Notes: generated by a model not told the origin, from the letters alone. Shown: positions 20,911-33,447, counted from the stretch's first letter. The stretch is DNA of 64,000 nt from Symbiodinium kawagutii (GCA_009767595.1 VSDK01016798.1:264645-328644); one strand, 5' to 3'. Numbers and translations are program-made.

Positions 20911-21015
20911 ACTCTAACGAGACTCTCTAGACTCTAAAGTAAGAGACTCTCCGACTCTCTTCATATCTCTTACTCTCTAAAGTAAGAGACTCTCTTTGTC
21001 TCTTTGACTCAAAGA
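20911..21015. repeat. ACTCT-rich low-complexity repeat
   Basis: ACTCTAAAGTAAGAGACTCT occurs twice in nearly identical form within 100 bp, embedded in ACTCTC words. The unit itself contains the inverted pair ACTCT...AGAGT, so hairpins are possible. Confidence 0.7.
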
Positions 21016-21892
21016 CTTTCCAAAAAGAGGTTCTCATGAGGTTCCCTAACTCAAGACTTTGTATGACATGGACCACGTCCTTGTGTAGCAGGAGACTTTG
21101 TCGACGCAAGAACATGTCCGCAGCAAAGTTTGTCCGTGTGTTTTCTCAGAACATTTGCAGCCATGAATATCCATGAATATCAAACAACCCTAAAAGCATG
21201 CTGGGAATCTGGGAATTCTTTGAGCATTGGACGAACCAACGCTACGGGCAGGAAACCACAACGCCAGTTTTGCCTGATCCAATACAAGCTGCACTAGTTG
21301 CATGGTTGGAGGAGGAGCGAGTGCATTTGACATTGGCACATTGACATCAATCCAGTTGTTTGAGAGATGAACATAGCGTGGATGTGCATTGATCAAGTAG
21401 CTCGCTCAGCTTGAGGCAGGACCTGGCTATGCCTCTTTGCAAACGTACTACGTCACCCAGAATGCAATGCTGAAGTGTTTTACTCTTTTTTCCTGAAGAT
21501 GCTCAACGTATTTTAACTTGAAAGCTGCAAAGGAGACAGGAGAGGCATCTGGAAAGAGATAATCTGATATATCCCTATGAAATAATGATTCCTGCAATTT
21601 TCGAGTAAGATTGACATATATATTTCTGTATATGTATTCCATGTGTTTATTTGATGTTATTTATATAACTATTCAAATATATGTTTTGTTAAATGTGTTT
21701 TATTGATTCAATGCATAGTGAGTTATTTGTGTATTGTTTCCTTCTTAAGGCATCTCAATGGTCCATGAGGTCAATTCACGGTGGCGTGGCCGAACAGAGT
21801 ATTCCAATATGGTGTTTGCCCGGCATGTCAGTGGCGATTTTGCAAGCAGTGGTTAAGCTAAAGGCTTATATAAAGGGCTTGGGATATCTTAG
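21016..21892. other. Unassigned stretch
   Basis: No gene or repeat of note; AT-rich at 21600-21720. Confidence 0.5.
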
Positions 21893-21990
21893 AGTGTTAA
21901 GATGTGTTAAGATGTGTTCAGACATGTTTGAGGTGTGTTGAGAATGTGTTAAGAATGTGTTAAGAATGTGTTAAGAATGTGTTAAGTGTG
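21893..21990. repeat. 11-bp minisatellite (AATGTGTTAAG)
   Basis: Early units are diverged (GATGTGTTAA, GTGTTCAGAC); the last four are perfect AATGTGTTAAG copies. The homogeneous right end suggests recent slippage. Confidence 0.85.
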
Positions 21991-22983
21991 GCTTAGAGTT
22001 TTCATTGCCTTGTGAGCCACTGGTGCCAGGTACGTTCCAAAGCAACGACTGTTTCAGCTCACTTTGCACAGGCACTTGATGGCATTTGTATTCCACGGGG
22101 GGGGAGACAGGAAGATGCTTATGGAGACCACCCGGCTGGCTGTTGAGAATTGTTGAAGACTACACCATGGCCCAAACAGAACCGGAAACCGCCTAGTAGT
22201 AAATCCACAAATTATAGGTCGTTTCTTGGACCGAAACAGGAAATGCCAAGATACAAGATACACCGCTCATGATGCATTAGCAGCTGAACTATGGGCAGCC
22301 AGATTCTTGTCAGGAATTGTTGTACGGTATGACTGCTGCCTAGAGGTCCATGAATCAAACCTGCACGACATTCGCTGCACTGAGGTAGCACGATGGGACT
22401 GAGTGTCCAATCAGTAGCTGAGAAGATGGACGGGTTCAAAGAGCAACCCAAAACTTCCCAAAATAAGAACATCGATTCGGAGGAAAGAAAAATGCCACCG
22501 GGAAACAGAATCTGCCGCAACCAGTGATTGTTACAGATTTGCTCCACAAGCAAGTTGTAGGTGCGCTGGTGACTAGGCTAGGAGAACGCTACTCGTCAAG
22601 GGAAGTTTCCAAGAGAACTCCAAGCCCCTGACAGATACAATATCCAAATATGATCAAGGCATGCTAAAAGATTAAGCGTGGTTAGATGATGTAAGGGAAG
22701 AGGGTGAGGTCAGAGCATAGGAAGGGTCCAGCTCAGGACCAAGCCACAAGATAATGGAGGTGAAGAATGGCGCTAAGTGCGTTAAGAGATGTTATGAGTT
22801 ACTTGACTATCAATTAGTGTAAGTGAATAGGAGGTAGTGCAAGATGCAAGCGGCAGAGAGTTAGGGCAAGTTGGGTCATGTGGGGGTCGGTTAGCACGCT
22901 AATGCGTACACGAAGCCATGGTGGGTTGCAAGATGTTGCAAGATGCTGCAAGAACATATGCAGAGTCAGGCCTGCTTTATTGT
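21991..22983. other. Region upstream of the LRR/EF-hand gene
   Basis: No gene recognised. From 22920 there is a short GTTGCAAGAT/GCTGCAAGA repeat. The promoter of the downstream gene should lie here, but no TATA-like or other motif can be assigned. Confidence 0.4.
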
Positions 22984-23003
22984 TCCGTAGCATTTTGCTC
23001 AAG
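22984..23003 (+). other. Relict dinoflagellate spliced-leader sequence
   Basis: CCGTAGCATTTTGCTCAAG preceded by T matches the 22-nt dinoflagellate spliced leader across its full length, apart from two single-base losses: one C of the CC pair and one G of the GG pair. It is followed by ATGAAGG, not by a GT donor, so it is not a spliced-leader RNA gene. It lies 43 bases before the ATG of the LRR/EF-hand gene in the same orientation. Such relics mark genes copied back into the genome from trans-spliced mRNA. Confidence 0.85.
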
Positions 23004-23046
23004 ATGAAGGTTGCAACAGTTGCAACCAATAGCAAGTAAAGAAAAA

Positions 23047-26000
23047 ATGAGCCGACGCAGCCGTTTGGTCAATGCAATGGGCATCAAGCCCACCGAAGAG
23101 CTTTGTACTCACGATGATGGGCCTTTCATTGACTTCATGATGCGAGAAGTTGCACGTCGCGGCTTATTAGATAGTGAGATGTTGCCACAGTTTGCAAATG
23201 AACCGCTGCCATTCATCCGCCGAATTCTGGGAGCAGACTATGCTGCGCAGGCAGTTGCAGATCATGCCCTGACACGAGAGCAACTCTGCTGGAAGATGCT
23301 CAAGGTGCTGCCTGCGACTTCGAAGGGAGAAGGAGTGCATGGAGTGCTGCATGGAGTGCATGTGATGCGCGAGGTTTTGAAGTCTTTGCGAACATCCAAG
23401 TTCCTGCAGTCCAAAGTTTCTATGTACCTGCTCCATCGCAGTTTTACAGAAGCCTTTGATCGAAAAGAATTACGTAAGCAAGTGGAAAGCACTTTTAGTC
23501 GTCATTTGCGATTAAAAGATTTCTGGCCCCAGTTCCATGCTTCCTCTCGCTTCGGAGAGATGGCAAGAACCTTTTCTGCTCCCGCCCTGCCAGATGTCAA
23601 GAGCAGAGGTAGGGGCAGCAAAGAATCGATTGCATTTTCAGCTGTGGGAAACAACAAGGTAGGCGCAGTAGGCAAGGCTGTAGGCAAAGCTAAAAAGACT
23701 GTGCCAAATGGAGAAATACCAAAGCTCCTACTGCCAGTAGCTACTTCTTTGGAATGGAAAACCAGAGGAGCCAGAAGTCATTGCTCTGCTGGCTCGTGGG
23801 AACTGTTGCCAAGAGTAGAGGCCTTTCAAGACGTCGGAAGTGAAGCTGCATTTCGCAGCACATTCTCGTCCTACTCAAAGGGGGACGAGTCCGATGTACT
23901 GACTGAGGGCGAAATCAGAGATGCTTGTGGACTCGGGGACTTTGTGAAGGGGAAGGCCCAACATTTTCCCAAACTTGTGGGTCAAAAAAAATCGCAAATG
24001 CTGCCCAGTATCCAAAACGGCAAGAACCTACTGCAGAAGAGCAAGTTTCAACGACCTTGGGAAGGGAAGCTTGGTGGCAAGTGGTCATCGACGAAGAAGT
24101 ACTTGAGTGCATGTAATCGAGACGGTCTTCTGCCCTCGACTGATCCATTTGTCACAGGACACTCAGACTGCATAAAGGCAAAATCACAGGGTCTTTCTGA
24201 TCGAGATCTGTTTGCAATTTGCGAAATGCTTGCTATGGGGTCTCCTGTTCGAGAACTGGACTTGGAAGGCAATCCAGCAATCTCAGAACGAGCATTCCTG
24301 TACCTCTTCCAGTTTTTTATTCGTGGAAGCCCTGGCATGTCGAATCTGGGATTTCCCGTCCTGGAACAGTCAGCTTCACAGGCTTCGCGAGATCTCGAAA
24401 AGCTGAATTTGGCAGGTTGCATTAGCATCGTGCAGGACGAGCCTTTTGCAGGACTGCTTCAGCTCTTGAATTCTCCAAGTTTGGACAATTTGTCAGAGCT
24501 GAATTTGTCAGGCTTGCCGCTTGGTGTGAAGTGGCAAGTTCCTTTGTGCAAAGCAATTCGCATTCACCCGTCAATCAGAATGTTTTCTTTGGCTGACACA
24601 GGGCTTGGAACTAGGTCTTCAGGGGACGAAGATGACAACACAATGGCTTGTGTTGTAGAGCTTTTGAGTAGTAAAAACATTGTGCACTTGGACCTAAGTT
24701 GGAACTGCTTTGGATCAGTGGGTTTTGACTTCCTCGGACAAAAGCTTGTTGAACTGGGGATTTTGGAAAAGCTCGATCTGGCACACTGCTCCACGCTTTC
24801 GAAGAAATCTCCATGGACGTCTTCCATGGTGCATTTGCTGGAACATTTGAGGGATACCAAATCTTTGCGAAGATTAAACATTTCGGGAAACTATTTGGAC
24901 TTCCGTGCTGCTCTTGTACTTGAGGACTCCCTGGAGTCCAACGGCATACTTCGACAGCTGGACGTATCCAACAACAGCCTTGGAAATCCAGGAATGCGGA
25001 GCTTGCTCCGGTTGCTTTCAAGAAGCACTTCAGGATTGCAGCATTTCAATTTTGAGAATTGCAGTAAGGGTGCTGTCGTGAACTCCCGATCAGAGATGCA
25101 GGTCTTTCGAGCCTCTCGACCACATGGAAGGTATGAGCTGGACCTCTCTCGACCGTATGATCGCGCACTCATCCGAATGCTCTACAAGACAGCTGACCGC
25201 CTCAACGTGTCGGTTGACCAGACTTTCCGTGACATTACTGGCATGGCTTGGAGTCACCCACAAAAGACTTCCAGTGGCTACCAGGTCCCTCAATCTGGAA
25301 AGGTGTCTTTGACCTTTGCGATGGACAAGATTTTGGAAGAAAGGACATTGCAGAGGTTCAAAAATCCAGATTTTTTGACGTTGCTTGAATGCCACTATGA
25401 ACTTTTGAGGATCAGACCTGATCGCTCAAAGCTTGTGGCCTTGCTGGCGCAGTGGAGAGGCATGGAGGGTCTCGCAGAAGAACAATCCATCTTCATCGAT
25501 GCTTTGTCGAAGGATTTTACTCTGGACTATGCTCACATCTTTGTGCTATGCCAGAGTCGTGCACAGAGTTGGAACGTCGTTGCAAGTCTTCAATGCTCAG
25601 TGTTCCCTGCGCATCAGCGGGAGACGTACATGTGCCGTAGTCTCATCCCTAGTTCTTGTGACTATGTCAGGATGCTTCAGAAATCTGCCTCTTTGTTCTC
25701 ATTCAATGCCAACAATCCAACTGGACACTATAGATTAGATTTGTCAAACCCCATTGACTACGCCGTAGCAGAAAAGCTCGCGATTCTGGACAACTGGGAA
25801 AGCACAATGCGCTCTCGTGATGGAAAACCAGATGTATCGCAGTTGGGAAATTTCTCCCACTGTCGCAATGTCCAATACTCCAATTGTCCCCTGCCTCGGA
25901 GCTTCACGGAATGGATCCCTGTGGAGTTCGATGTTTTGGAACTTGACTACAGCAGCTCAAAGCGACCCAACGAAGCCTCGGAGCCTTTGGATCACAATGC

Positions 26001-27908
26001 TTTTGAGCACCTGCTCAGGACCATGCTGCAACTTGGAAACTCCGCACCAAAAGCGAAGTTTCAAGCTCTACTTTCGTTGTCTGACAAGTTTTATTTGAAG
26101 TGCTCACAGCTGCGACAGCTCACGGACTTGTTTCAGGAATCAGGTACACGGCAAAGCATGTTCGTTTGCTTTTACAATCGGCTTGTGGACATTGACAATG
26201 AGAAGATTCTGAGAGCAAGGTTTGACAAAGAAGAGGTAGGTTCGTTGATGACGCGTTTGGGACATGCTGTAGCTTTCCCGTACATTCAGCCAGAGCAGAT
26301 GCACATCCATTTGCACTTCAAAAATTATGATGAACGGCTACTGATGAGTTTGCTTTTGAAATTGGCAGTCAAAGAGAGTCTCTCAAATATCAGGGATCCT
26401 CATTTGACAAATTCTGATGGCAGTACGGACTCCTTTGTATTGGGGGTTCCCAAGACTTGGGAGCAAATGTCGAATGTACCAAAACAAGGTGTTTTTGAAG
26501 CCGACTACATGTGCAAAGCAGACGATCGCAACGTCAAAGCAAGAAGAGACTTCGTTGAACAGTATGGTGGCTGGAGTGTTCCAGCCGAAGAGATTGTGTT
26601 CTCCGGCTTTCTGCGCAGAGTTCCCCCGGATGTAGTGGCCCTGGTTTCCTGGTTGGTTGTGCTAGCTGGATCTTTGACAAGTGCCTTTTCTTCCATTTGC
26701 GAAAATGGTGATCAAGTCATTTCCTCCATGTCCAGTCGAGAGTTTGAAGAGGGCTGTAAGCGCAAGGGCTTCACAAAGTTCAAAGGAGAAGAGGAACGGC
26801 ACCGGTTCCAATCGGTTTTTCGCTACATTGATTCACGAGCAGAGGGCAAGATCAGTCTGAAGGATTGGATGAACCTCAAAGAAGTGGAACAGGAGCGCTG
26901 CAGTGAGTGGAAAGAGGTTGAACAGTTGAACAGCGGTGAATGTTAAAATTGCAGGCGGTATCTCATTGACGCATGCCACGCAATCGTTTTTTTCAGCCGT
27001 TGGGTTACTTGAAGCAATCTCTTTAGATTAATCATATTTGATTACTCATGATCACTCTATATTTATTTATATAATCTTGATACCCGGCTCCATGATGCTC
27101 CATGTATCTCTTGTCACCAGCTGCAAACCAGAACCATCACACCCACATTGTGAGTTTGCTGTCTAAGCTGGTCTAAACTCTCAAAAATGAATCCTGTTCT
27201 CGTTCATGGTGTGAATTGCTAACAAAGTAGACAAGTATTAAACAAGTAGATAGCTCTGCAAAAAGTTCCTCAAAGTCAAGTCACATAGGAGATGGAATGA
27301 GATGGAGGGACGCGGGTGCAGATTGTGCAAAGAGTCGATTGGATCGGTCACTTCGGATGTCAATGTCGATGGTGTGGGACATCAGCAATCCGATTGTCTA
27401 CGAACTTAGCACGAAGAACATCTAAGAACCAACTAAACATAAGATATGACAAAGACCGCAGACCTTACAAGAGATATCTCTACAATGATTGAAAAATGGT
27501 GCGCGACAACTAAACATAAAATGTGACAAAGACCGCAGACCTTACAAGAGATTTTTGCAATAATTGAAAAATGGCTAGCTATATATTGGAATGCTTGAAA
27601 TGGTCAGAAATGTAGTACTGTACAGTATCTAAAGTTACTTCAAGATGCTTCGAGAATGCCCTACTGCCCTCAGGAGATTTGCCTGTGCGCAAAGGAAGTC
27701 TTCCAATTCTTATGCCGGATGTTTGGAGACGTATCAAATGCCTGGGCTGTACTCAGTGATGGCCGCGAAACCCTATCGCTCGAAGAATGGCAAGAGGCAT
27801 GGGACAGCCTGGGATATTATGGCAATGTTTCCGAGGTCTTTCGTTTTTTTCAAGATGAAGCTGGACTTTGGAATGCGCAGCAGTTGGAGCAGATGCAAAA
27901 GACACTTG
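23047..27908 (+). CDS. Leucine-rich-repeat protein with C-terminal EF-hand-like region
   Basis: Exon 1 23047-26916, intron 26917-27676 (an equivalent junction is shifted by 3 nt), exon 2 27677-27908 or further. Splicing gives CSEWKE joined to ICLCAKEVFQFLCRMFGD in phase 0. N-terminus about 1-330: mixed and mostly unrecognised. Residues about 380-670: LRRs of the ribonuclease-inhibitor kind (REL-DLEGN, HLDLSWNCFG, RLNISGNYLD, QLDVSNNSLG). Residues about 700-1200: a conserved alveolate-type region containing HYRLDLSNPIDYAVAEKL, VLELDYSS and FPYIQPEQ, recalled from dinoflagellate proteins. From about 1255: degenerate EF-hands (FRYIDSRAEGKISLKDW; LSDGRETLSLEEW in exon 2), with key Asp residues lost in the loops. 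The ATG at 23047 was chosen because the upstream frame is only open to a TTG; a 12-codon upstream ORF starts at 23004. The function is unknown; a cytosolic scaffold or Ca-responsive role is inference. Confidence 0.8.
27431..27574. repeat. Tandem duplication of a 77-bp unit inside the intron
   Basis: Two adjacent copies starting at 27431 and 27508, each beginning AACTAAACATAA and sharing GACAAAGACCGCAGACCTTA, then ATTGAAAAATGG. They differ at several positions, so the duplication is not brand new. It lies within the inferred intron of the LRR/EF-hand gene. Confidence 0.85.
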
Positions 27909-29975
27909 GTATGATCAGCATGGCCCATTATTGTTCATGTCAGTACTGCGTGTGCCAACAACAGCCAACAAAGATGTATGAAGACGGTGTCGGAAGCTGT
28001 TTGCAACGTGTCACGCGCCATTCATTGATTTTTTGGGGATAATGGACTGAACTGGTGAATGTAATTCGGAACTAGGGAGAATCTAAGTAGCTTAATGTGA
28101 GTATACATGTGCTGAAGTTCGCGAATATCTACATATAATAAATGTGTATATATAATGCAATGTATATATATATACAAATGTAAACAGGTACTTGTGCACA
28201 ACCCAATGAGCTCGATGCAGAGGGGACGGTGCACATTCTTCAGCCGCGCCACCATGTGGCGGCTGTACACGTTTTGCTTTTGATTCCTTGCCGCTTCCAA
28301 GGCTACAAGACTTTTGGGACAGCAGTTTGTGACCGCACAGCCCGAGCCGATTCAGATCAAGCATGTACTGATATGATATGTATAGAACTTGACTACAGCG
28401 TATATATTGATATCATATCAATTTAAACCATGTTATATATTAGATATACATATTACATGTTGACCATTGTTTCAATTATAGAGTTGCAACATGTGAAAAT
28501 GATTTGAACGCATGAAAGGAAATGAAAAGACTTTGTGACCACAGTGATCTAAGTTCAAGCGTCCGCCGAAGATGTTTAGAGCGCAGTTTCACTCCACAAA
28601 GCCACAGGGCTCCATGTACAGAAGCATTACAGTGTCGCAATTGTCTCGTCGTATCACTTTTTTTATCTCTGCCACTGTCCTGAGGCCACTGGTGGAGATG
28701 ATTGAGTCAAAAGGTCGTCGTGAGAGCAAAATAAAAGTGCATGTCACCGATTGGCATGAAGATGCATGAACTGTGATTTTCCTTACTCGTAGCTCAAACA
28801 CACAGTACAACCACCCACGCACGCGCACAGTGAATGTGGGGAGTCCCACCCGCTCGAAGTCCTTCCACTTATATAATGTTTGCTGGAGCCTTTTCAACTG
28901 ACTTGGAATGTGCAGCGCAGCCTACGTTAAGATAGCGGGACATAGATTGGATGCTCTAAATCTACAGTGCGGTTTTTGAGACAGGGATCACACGAGAACA
29001 ATTCTGCATGGGCTAATTGTGTATTGCTCCCATTGTATATGAAGCAACTTCATTGCAGAACGTAACTCCTAGGACCGGGTGGTTCTGCATCTCAGTTCTC
29101 CCAATAGAGAAAAAGAAGAGGAGGAGGCTGAGGAGGTAGGAAAGAAGAGGAGGTTGACTCCAAAAAGAAGGCACCTCTCAACGTTGCCATGCTGCGCGGC
29201 AAAGAGATCACAGAGGCATGGTGCAACGTGTGTTTGTGTGTGTGGATGTGCGGGTGTGGGGGGGTTGGGTTGTTCAACCAAGACCAAGAAAGTGTGGAGA
29301 GCTATTGTAGTGTTATTGTCTATAACACTACCTGTGGTTTTTCTATATATATATATATATATATGTGTGTCTATTTACATGTAGATTTAGACTTGTATAA
29401 GCCTATGATGCACAAACATACATGAACATCTAGGTGTGCACAGGTTTGTGCAAGCATGCCCAAGGTTTGGATGTGTGTGCGCATGCACAACAACAATTTT
29501 CCACAAAGGCGGCCTGTATCATGACAGGTCTCCTTTCTATGAAGGACCTTCATGAAGGATTACGAAGGCTTCGAAAGAGGCTCTGAAACCTGCTCCAAAA
29601 ACTTGAGATTTCACGCGTCAAAAAGCAGATGCTTCATCAAGCAATACTAAGCAATAATGTGCAATAATTCTATATAAGTTTGGACTTCTCTCAGGCACAT
29701 GTCTGCTTTGTGCAGAACAGGGACTCGAATGCTGCGAGTTTCTGGTCCAAGCGGAGATAGAGGGCGAGGACTGGCAAAACCGATGCAGCGGAGCACAGTT
29801 TTGCTCAATTTTGTGTGTGTGTGTGCGCGTTTCAATCAGGTCGAAGGTGTGGACCAATTGCTTTCGATTTCCCTTGTGACTTTGCAACGTGCAAAAGGAT
29901 GACGATGATGAAATAATGAAGCTATCTGAGGAGGACCAACACTGTCTATTTGTGTTTGTGTGTTTCTGCGTTTGT
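27909..29975. other. Unassigned stretch after the EF-hand exon
   Basis: Further exons of the LRR/EF-hand gene could lie here but none was recognised. The plus frame 28572-28769 (ITFFISATVLRPLVEMIESK) looks protein-like but has no partner. A (TA)n tract is at 28145-28180, another at 29344-29364, and a GT-rich tract at 29225-29265. Confidence 0.35.
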
Positions 29976-29995
29976 GTGCTTGCAGCTACCGGATC

Positions 29996-30232
29996 TTTTG
30001 GCGACATTTTTGCCTCTGCAGCCTATCAGGTTTATCGGCAGAGGCCTCTACTGCTTGAGTCTAAGTGTGACTCCAGATGGAAATAGATGGAATGTGGAAT
30101 ATTCTTTTTATGGAATTGGAATCCATGCAAATCGAAGAACGCCATGGTGCTGAGATTGCAAGCTAAACCACCTAGGCCCAGTTTGGAAGCCCGATTGGCT
30201 TCAGATGCTTCAGTGTGGCTCGGATTGCATAG
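29996..30232 (+). CDS. Two weak exon candidates
   Basis: An acceptor-like CTTGCAG at about 29989 opens a plus frame containing GRGLYCLSLSVTPDGNRWN and VEYSFYGIGIHAN, ending near 30150. A second AG at about 30164 opens KPPRPSLEARLASDASVW. Composition is protein-like, but no family is recognised and frame continuity between the two was not established. Confidence 0.2.
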
Positions 30233-30992
30233 AGTTTCTTCTTCTCATGGTTTGGACTTGTTTGATTTTACTTATTTTATCTCTTCCTATTTTCCAAGTA
30301 TTATTCAAGCTGTCCTATGCTTCTCTCAAAATCCTGAGCACATTTGCTACGTTAAGTTGCTGTTGTTGTGCGGAAGGGACCTGATGTTTTTCTTGCCTGA
30401 GAAGCTACATGCAATGCCAAACCACCTTAACCAACCCTGCGAGCTAGGAACTTAAGCGCAGAGGCAAGGCAACGCAGATTTAGTCGTCCAAATTCTCCAT
30501 CTGTCACTCCAGGTTTTTCAGATTGTAAAATGATTTGCTCGCAACTGCTTTCCAGCCATTATATAGATAAATTGTGTTTATTTCTTTGTATAAACGTAAG
30601 ATATGTGTTTGCGTGTATTTGTAAATAAGTATAGATACACGAATGACATGCATATATGTTGAGATCATAAAGCATTCGTATCTGGGGCTCCCAATTTCCC
30701 AAGAGGTAGTAATTTCGAACTGAACTGCCCTTTGTATTGCACAACGATCTTGCATACCTTGCTGAGCAGGCAGCTGATGTTTGCGGCAACTGTGGCTGTG
30801 CCTTCACAGACCATAAGGCCCCAATGCAGAAGCATTAGCACAAAAGAAGTCTTTCTGAATTTTATTGAAACAATTGAATTGGTAGAAAGTAGAAAGTGTT
30901 CTTTTTCCTGTTCAACAAGTGTTCCTCCTTTGCGGTTCCTCCTTTGACACTGCCTGTGGTTGCTTGAAGCACTTCCTTCTGTTTCCCTGCAG
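30233..30992. other. Unassigned stretch
   Basis: No gene recognised. T-rich at 30240-30300 and AT-rich at 30555-30660. Confidence 0.5.
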
Positions 30993-31105
30993 GTTATTCC
31001 CACAACACCAGAGGAAAGCCAAATCTTGGATGTACCCACCTCAGATGAAGTCCAACAGGTTCGTTTCAAACACGATCACTCACGTTTATTGCTGCACCAA
31101 GCCTG
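30993..31105 (+). CDS. Candidate exon with strong acceptor
   Basis: Follows TTCTGTTTCCCTGCAG, the best pyrimidine-tract acceptor in this part of the window. The frame reads VIPTTPEESQILDVPTSDEV, acidic and Pro/Thr/Ser-rich, and stays open to a stop near 31104. A donor-like CAG|GTTCGT at 31058 would make a 66-nt exon. No family recognised; it may belong to the upstream LRR/EF-hand gene or to an unseen one. Confidence 0.3.
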
Positions 31106-33014
31106 AATGCCCGCAATTTGTTTGTGTCCCCTATTTTGCTGATGTGGTTTGATATGATTTGGTCTGTTTTTCCTTGTAATGGATATGTGCATGTGGCATC
31201 GTGTCACTGTGGTTGGCGTGGTTGTAGCATGGCCGATGCAAAAGACTGGACACTGGATGCGCTCGCAGGTGGCAAGAAAGCTCTTTCATCCATTTGAGCC
31301 TCAGCAACGCAAGACATCGCAAGACCAAACGATGTGCCCAACAGCTCCACAAGCAGAGCTTGGATCCCCGTACGATGAAATGTCATGAGAAGTGATGTAT
31401 TTCTCAAAATGAATGCCTGCCAATGCCTTTTGAGGACCTGAGATTGTGCATCAAGCAGAGCTACAAAGATACTGTTTGCCTTGGATTGGAAAGGGAGGGC
31501 TTCACATACGGTGAGGCAGGCCACTGAGTTTCTGACTTCTACACCCCGGAATCTTGAAGAGGAACACGAAGAGTTTTGAATAATTTTGAATCCATGTGTT
31601 CAGGTTGGTTTGCTCTCTTTCCTGCGTTTGATGGATCGCGACTAGACCTCAGGATCTTCGCCCATCCTTGTTACCAGGATCAGCATTGCACAAAGCTTTG
31701 ACTCTAAAGTTACTGCATGCTACAGCTTAGACATGTTTCAACATGTTCGAACTATACTCTGAATCATATTCATTCGATTTTTAATTGCCCAGGTGTGCTT
31801 GCCAAAGCAAAATTGAGTTATACCTTGATTGGCATTTCGAGGTCAAGTCAATCCAGCAGGATCACAGGCAGAATGGTCACGAGGTCCAATATGTTTGCAT
31901 CTATGAGTTCCTCATTGTTCCTCTACTTGCTTTCTGCTTTAGCAGCTTTAGCAGCTTTAGCAGTTTGCCCCTCACCGGTGCACTCATGTTGTTCTGTCAC
32001 TAAGTCTTCACCTTGGCAGGCTGGGAAATGTGGTGCTTTCTACGACTTAGGGTGTGGCGTCGGCAAGGTGAGGAAGATGAAAATTGGATCGTTAGAAGCC
32101 ACCCGTCACCCAAATTTGTCTTGCGAACGAAGTGAGCTTAGGGATATCGGGGGAAGAGGTGCCAGGTGTTCCGAAACCTGACAGTGGAGTGGGGAGGCCG
32201 TTTAGTCAGACGTTTTCTTTGGGTACCAGTGACACTAAGCAGGTGGAAGGGGATGCTGCCAGGAGTATCTTTGCACCTCTCGACATGGAAGTTTCAGAGT
32301 TGGGACTCCTTTGATCAAAAACAATTGGAATAGCAGAGTTGGGAATCCAAACAGTGCACCTGCTAGTTGCAGGTAACTTGGCATGGGCAGGAGGGGAAAA
32401 CGCAGCAGTTTCAGCTGGGTCGCGTGGAGCCCATCGCAGTGTGTGTGGAAACACTAAAAGATCTAAGTGCCCACTGGGTGAAAGTTTCGCCGCACCGATG
32501 GGGAAGGTTCGTTGGGGACATGGAGGGGGCACGTGGTTGCCCTTGAGTTGACATTGGTGATGTTGGCTTTCGTTTCCCCTTGGGAGATCCTTTTACAGTA
32601 CTTGTTGAATTCATCTTGGAGTATTTCTTTTTTCTTTGAAGCATCACTTTACTCCTTTTTTCATCTCGTTTCCTTCTTTTGTCTTGCAAGGGGCCACCAG
32701 ATTTCAAGCAAGATACATCGCTCTACCCGTTTTGTGCAATTCTGAAACTTTGCGAGATTAGATAAGTTCTTAGATAAGCAGAGAGAGAAAGCCTTGTGCT
32801 CACAAGGGATGGGCAAGATGGAGCATCGTGAATTGTATTCCGCTTGCAGGCACTCGTGCTGGCAGCCTTGAGCTGCATTGGCTTCAGCCGATGCGTAGGC
32901 GCATGGTTGGTCTGAAGATGTCCGAAGTTGCAGCTTCGTTTTTAAACATCTCCTGAAGACATAGATAGTTTGAATACAAAAGCAAAGGTGGATTGGATTG
33001 TCCTTGTGTTTCAG
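31106..33014. other. Unassigned stretch
   Basis: No gene recognised on either strand. A short TTTAGCAGC repeat is at about 31940-31970. Several 60-150 codon frames (plus 31717-32181; minus 32661-33179) overlap one another with poor composition. Confidence 0.4.
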
Positions 33015-33233
33015 ATGTTTAAGCGAAGGACTCAACCAAGAAACTTTCTGGGTCCTTGCCTTCTGTTCGCCACTGTGGGAAAGTTCAATGTACCCACAGT
33101 GGCCACATACAAAATTTGCAGTTTTCAATTTTTTATGGTTGCCGACAGCCTCCAGGAGTTGTTGAATACTAGCCCCCACAAGCTTGCTGATGCTTGCTGG
33201 CTAGATTTGGCTAGTAGTCCTGTCCGGGTGTAA
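33015..33233 (+). CDS. Weak exon candidate
   Basis: A TTGTGTTTCAG acceptor is followed at once by ATG and a 72-codon frame (MFKRRTQPRNFLGPCLLFA at its start). It contains the hairpin-forming pair CCACTGTGGG and CCCACAGTGG at about 33072 and 33095. No family recognised. Confidence 0.2.
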   Translation: MFKRRTQPRNFLGPCLLFATVGKFNVPTVATYKICSFQFFMVADSLQELLNTSPHKLADACWLDLASSPVRV

Positions 33234-33394
33234 GGCTCTTGGGACGAATGTGAGACAGTTGCTGAAGCACTTTCGTTTTAAGCGAGCCTATTCCTAGAGG
33301 ATAGCCATGGCATAGTGAAATCGCAGCGAACCTTGCTGGGTGACATGCACTGAGACGCCTGAGTCCTGAATTGTTTGCAGACACAAAAATGGTT

Positions 33395-33410
33395 GATATA
33401 TATATATATG

Positions 33411-33444
<34 letters not shown>

Positions 33445-33447
33445 TAT
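33395..33447. repeat. (TA)n microsatellite, left flank of the inverted-repeat element
   Basis: Runs of TA broken by two TG steps, abutting the C-run end of the element. The right end of the element (35838) also abuts a (TA)n tract, as expected if the element inserted into a TA microsatellite. Confidence 0.85.

Noticed and set aside
22984..23010. A functional spliced-leader RNA gene
   Set aside because: The leader-like sequence is followed by ATGAAGG and not by a GT splice donor, and it has lost two bases.
29079..29384. Glu/Lys-rich ORF on the plus strand
   Set aside because: It runs from a GAGGAGG purine tract into a GT tract and a TA tract with no protein-like part.
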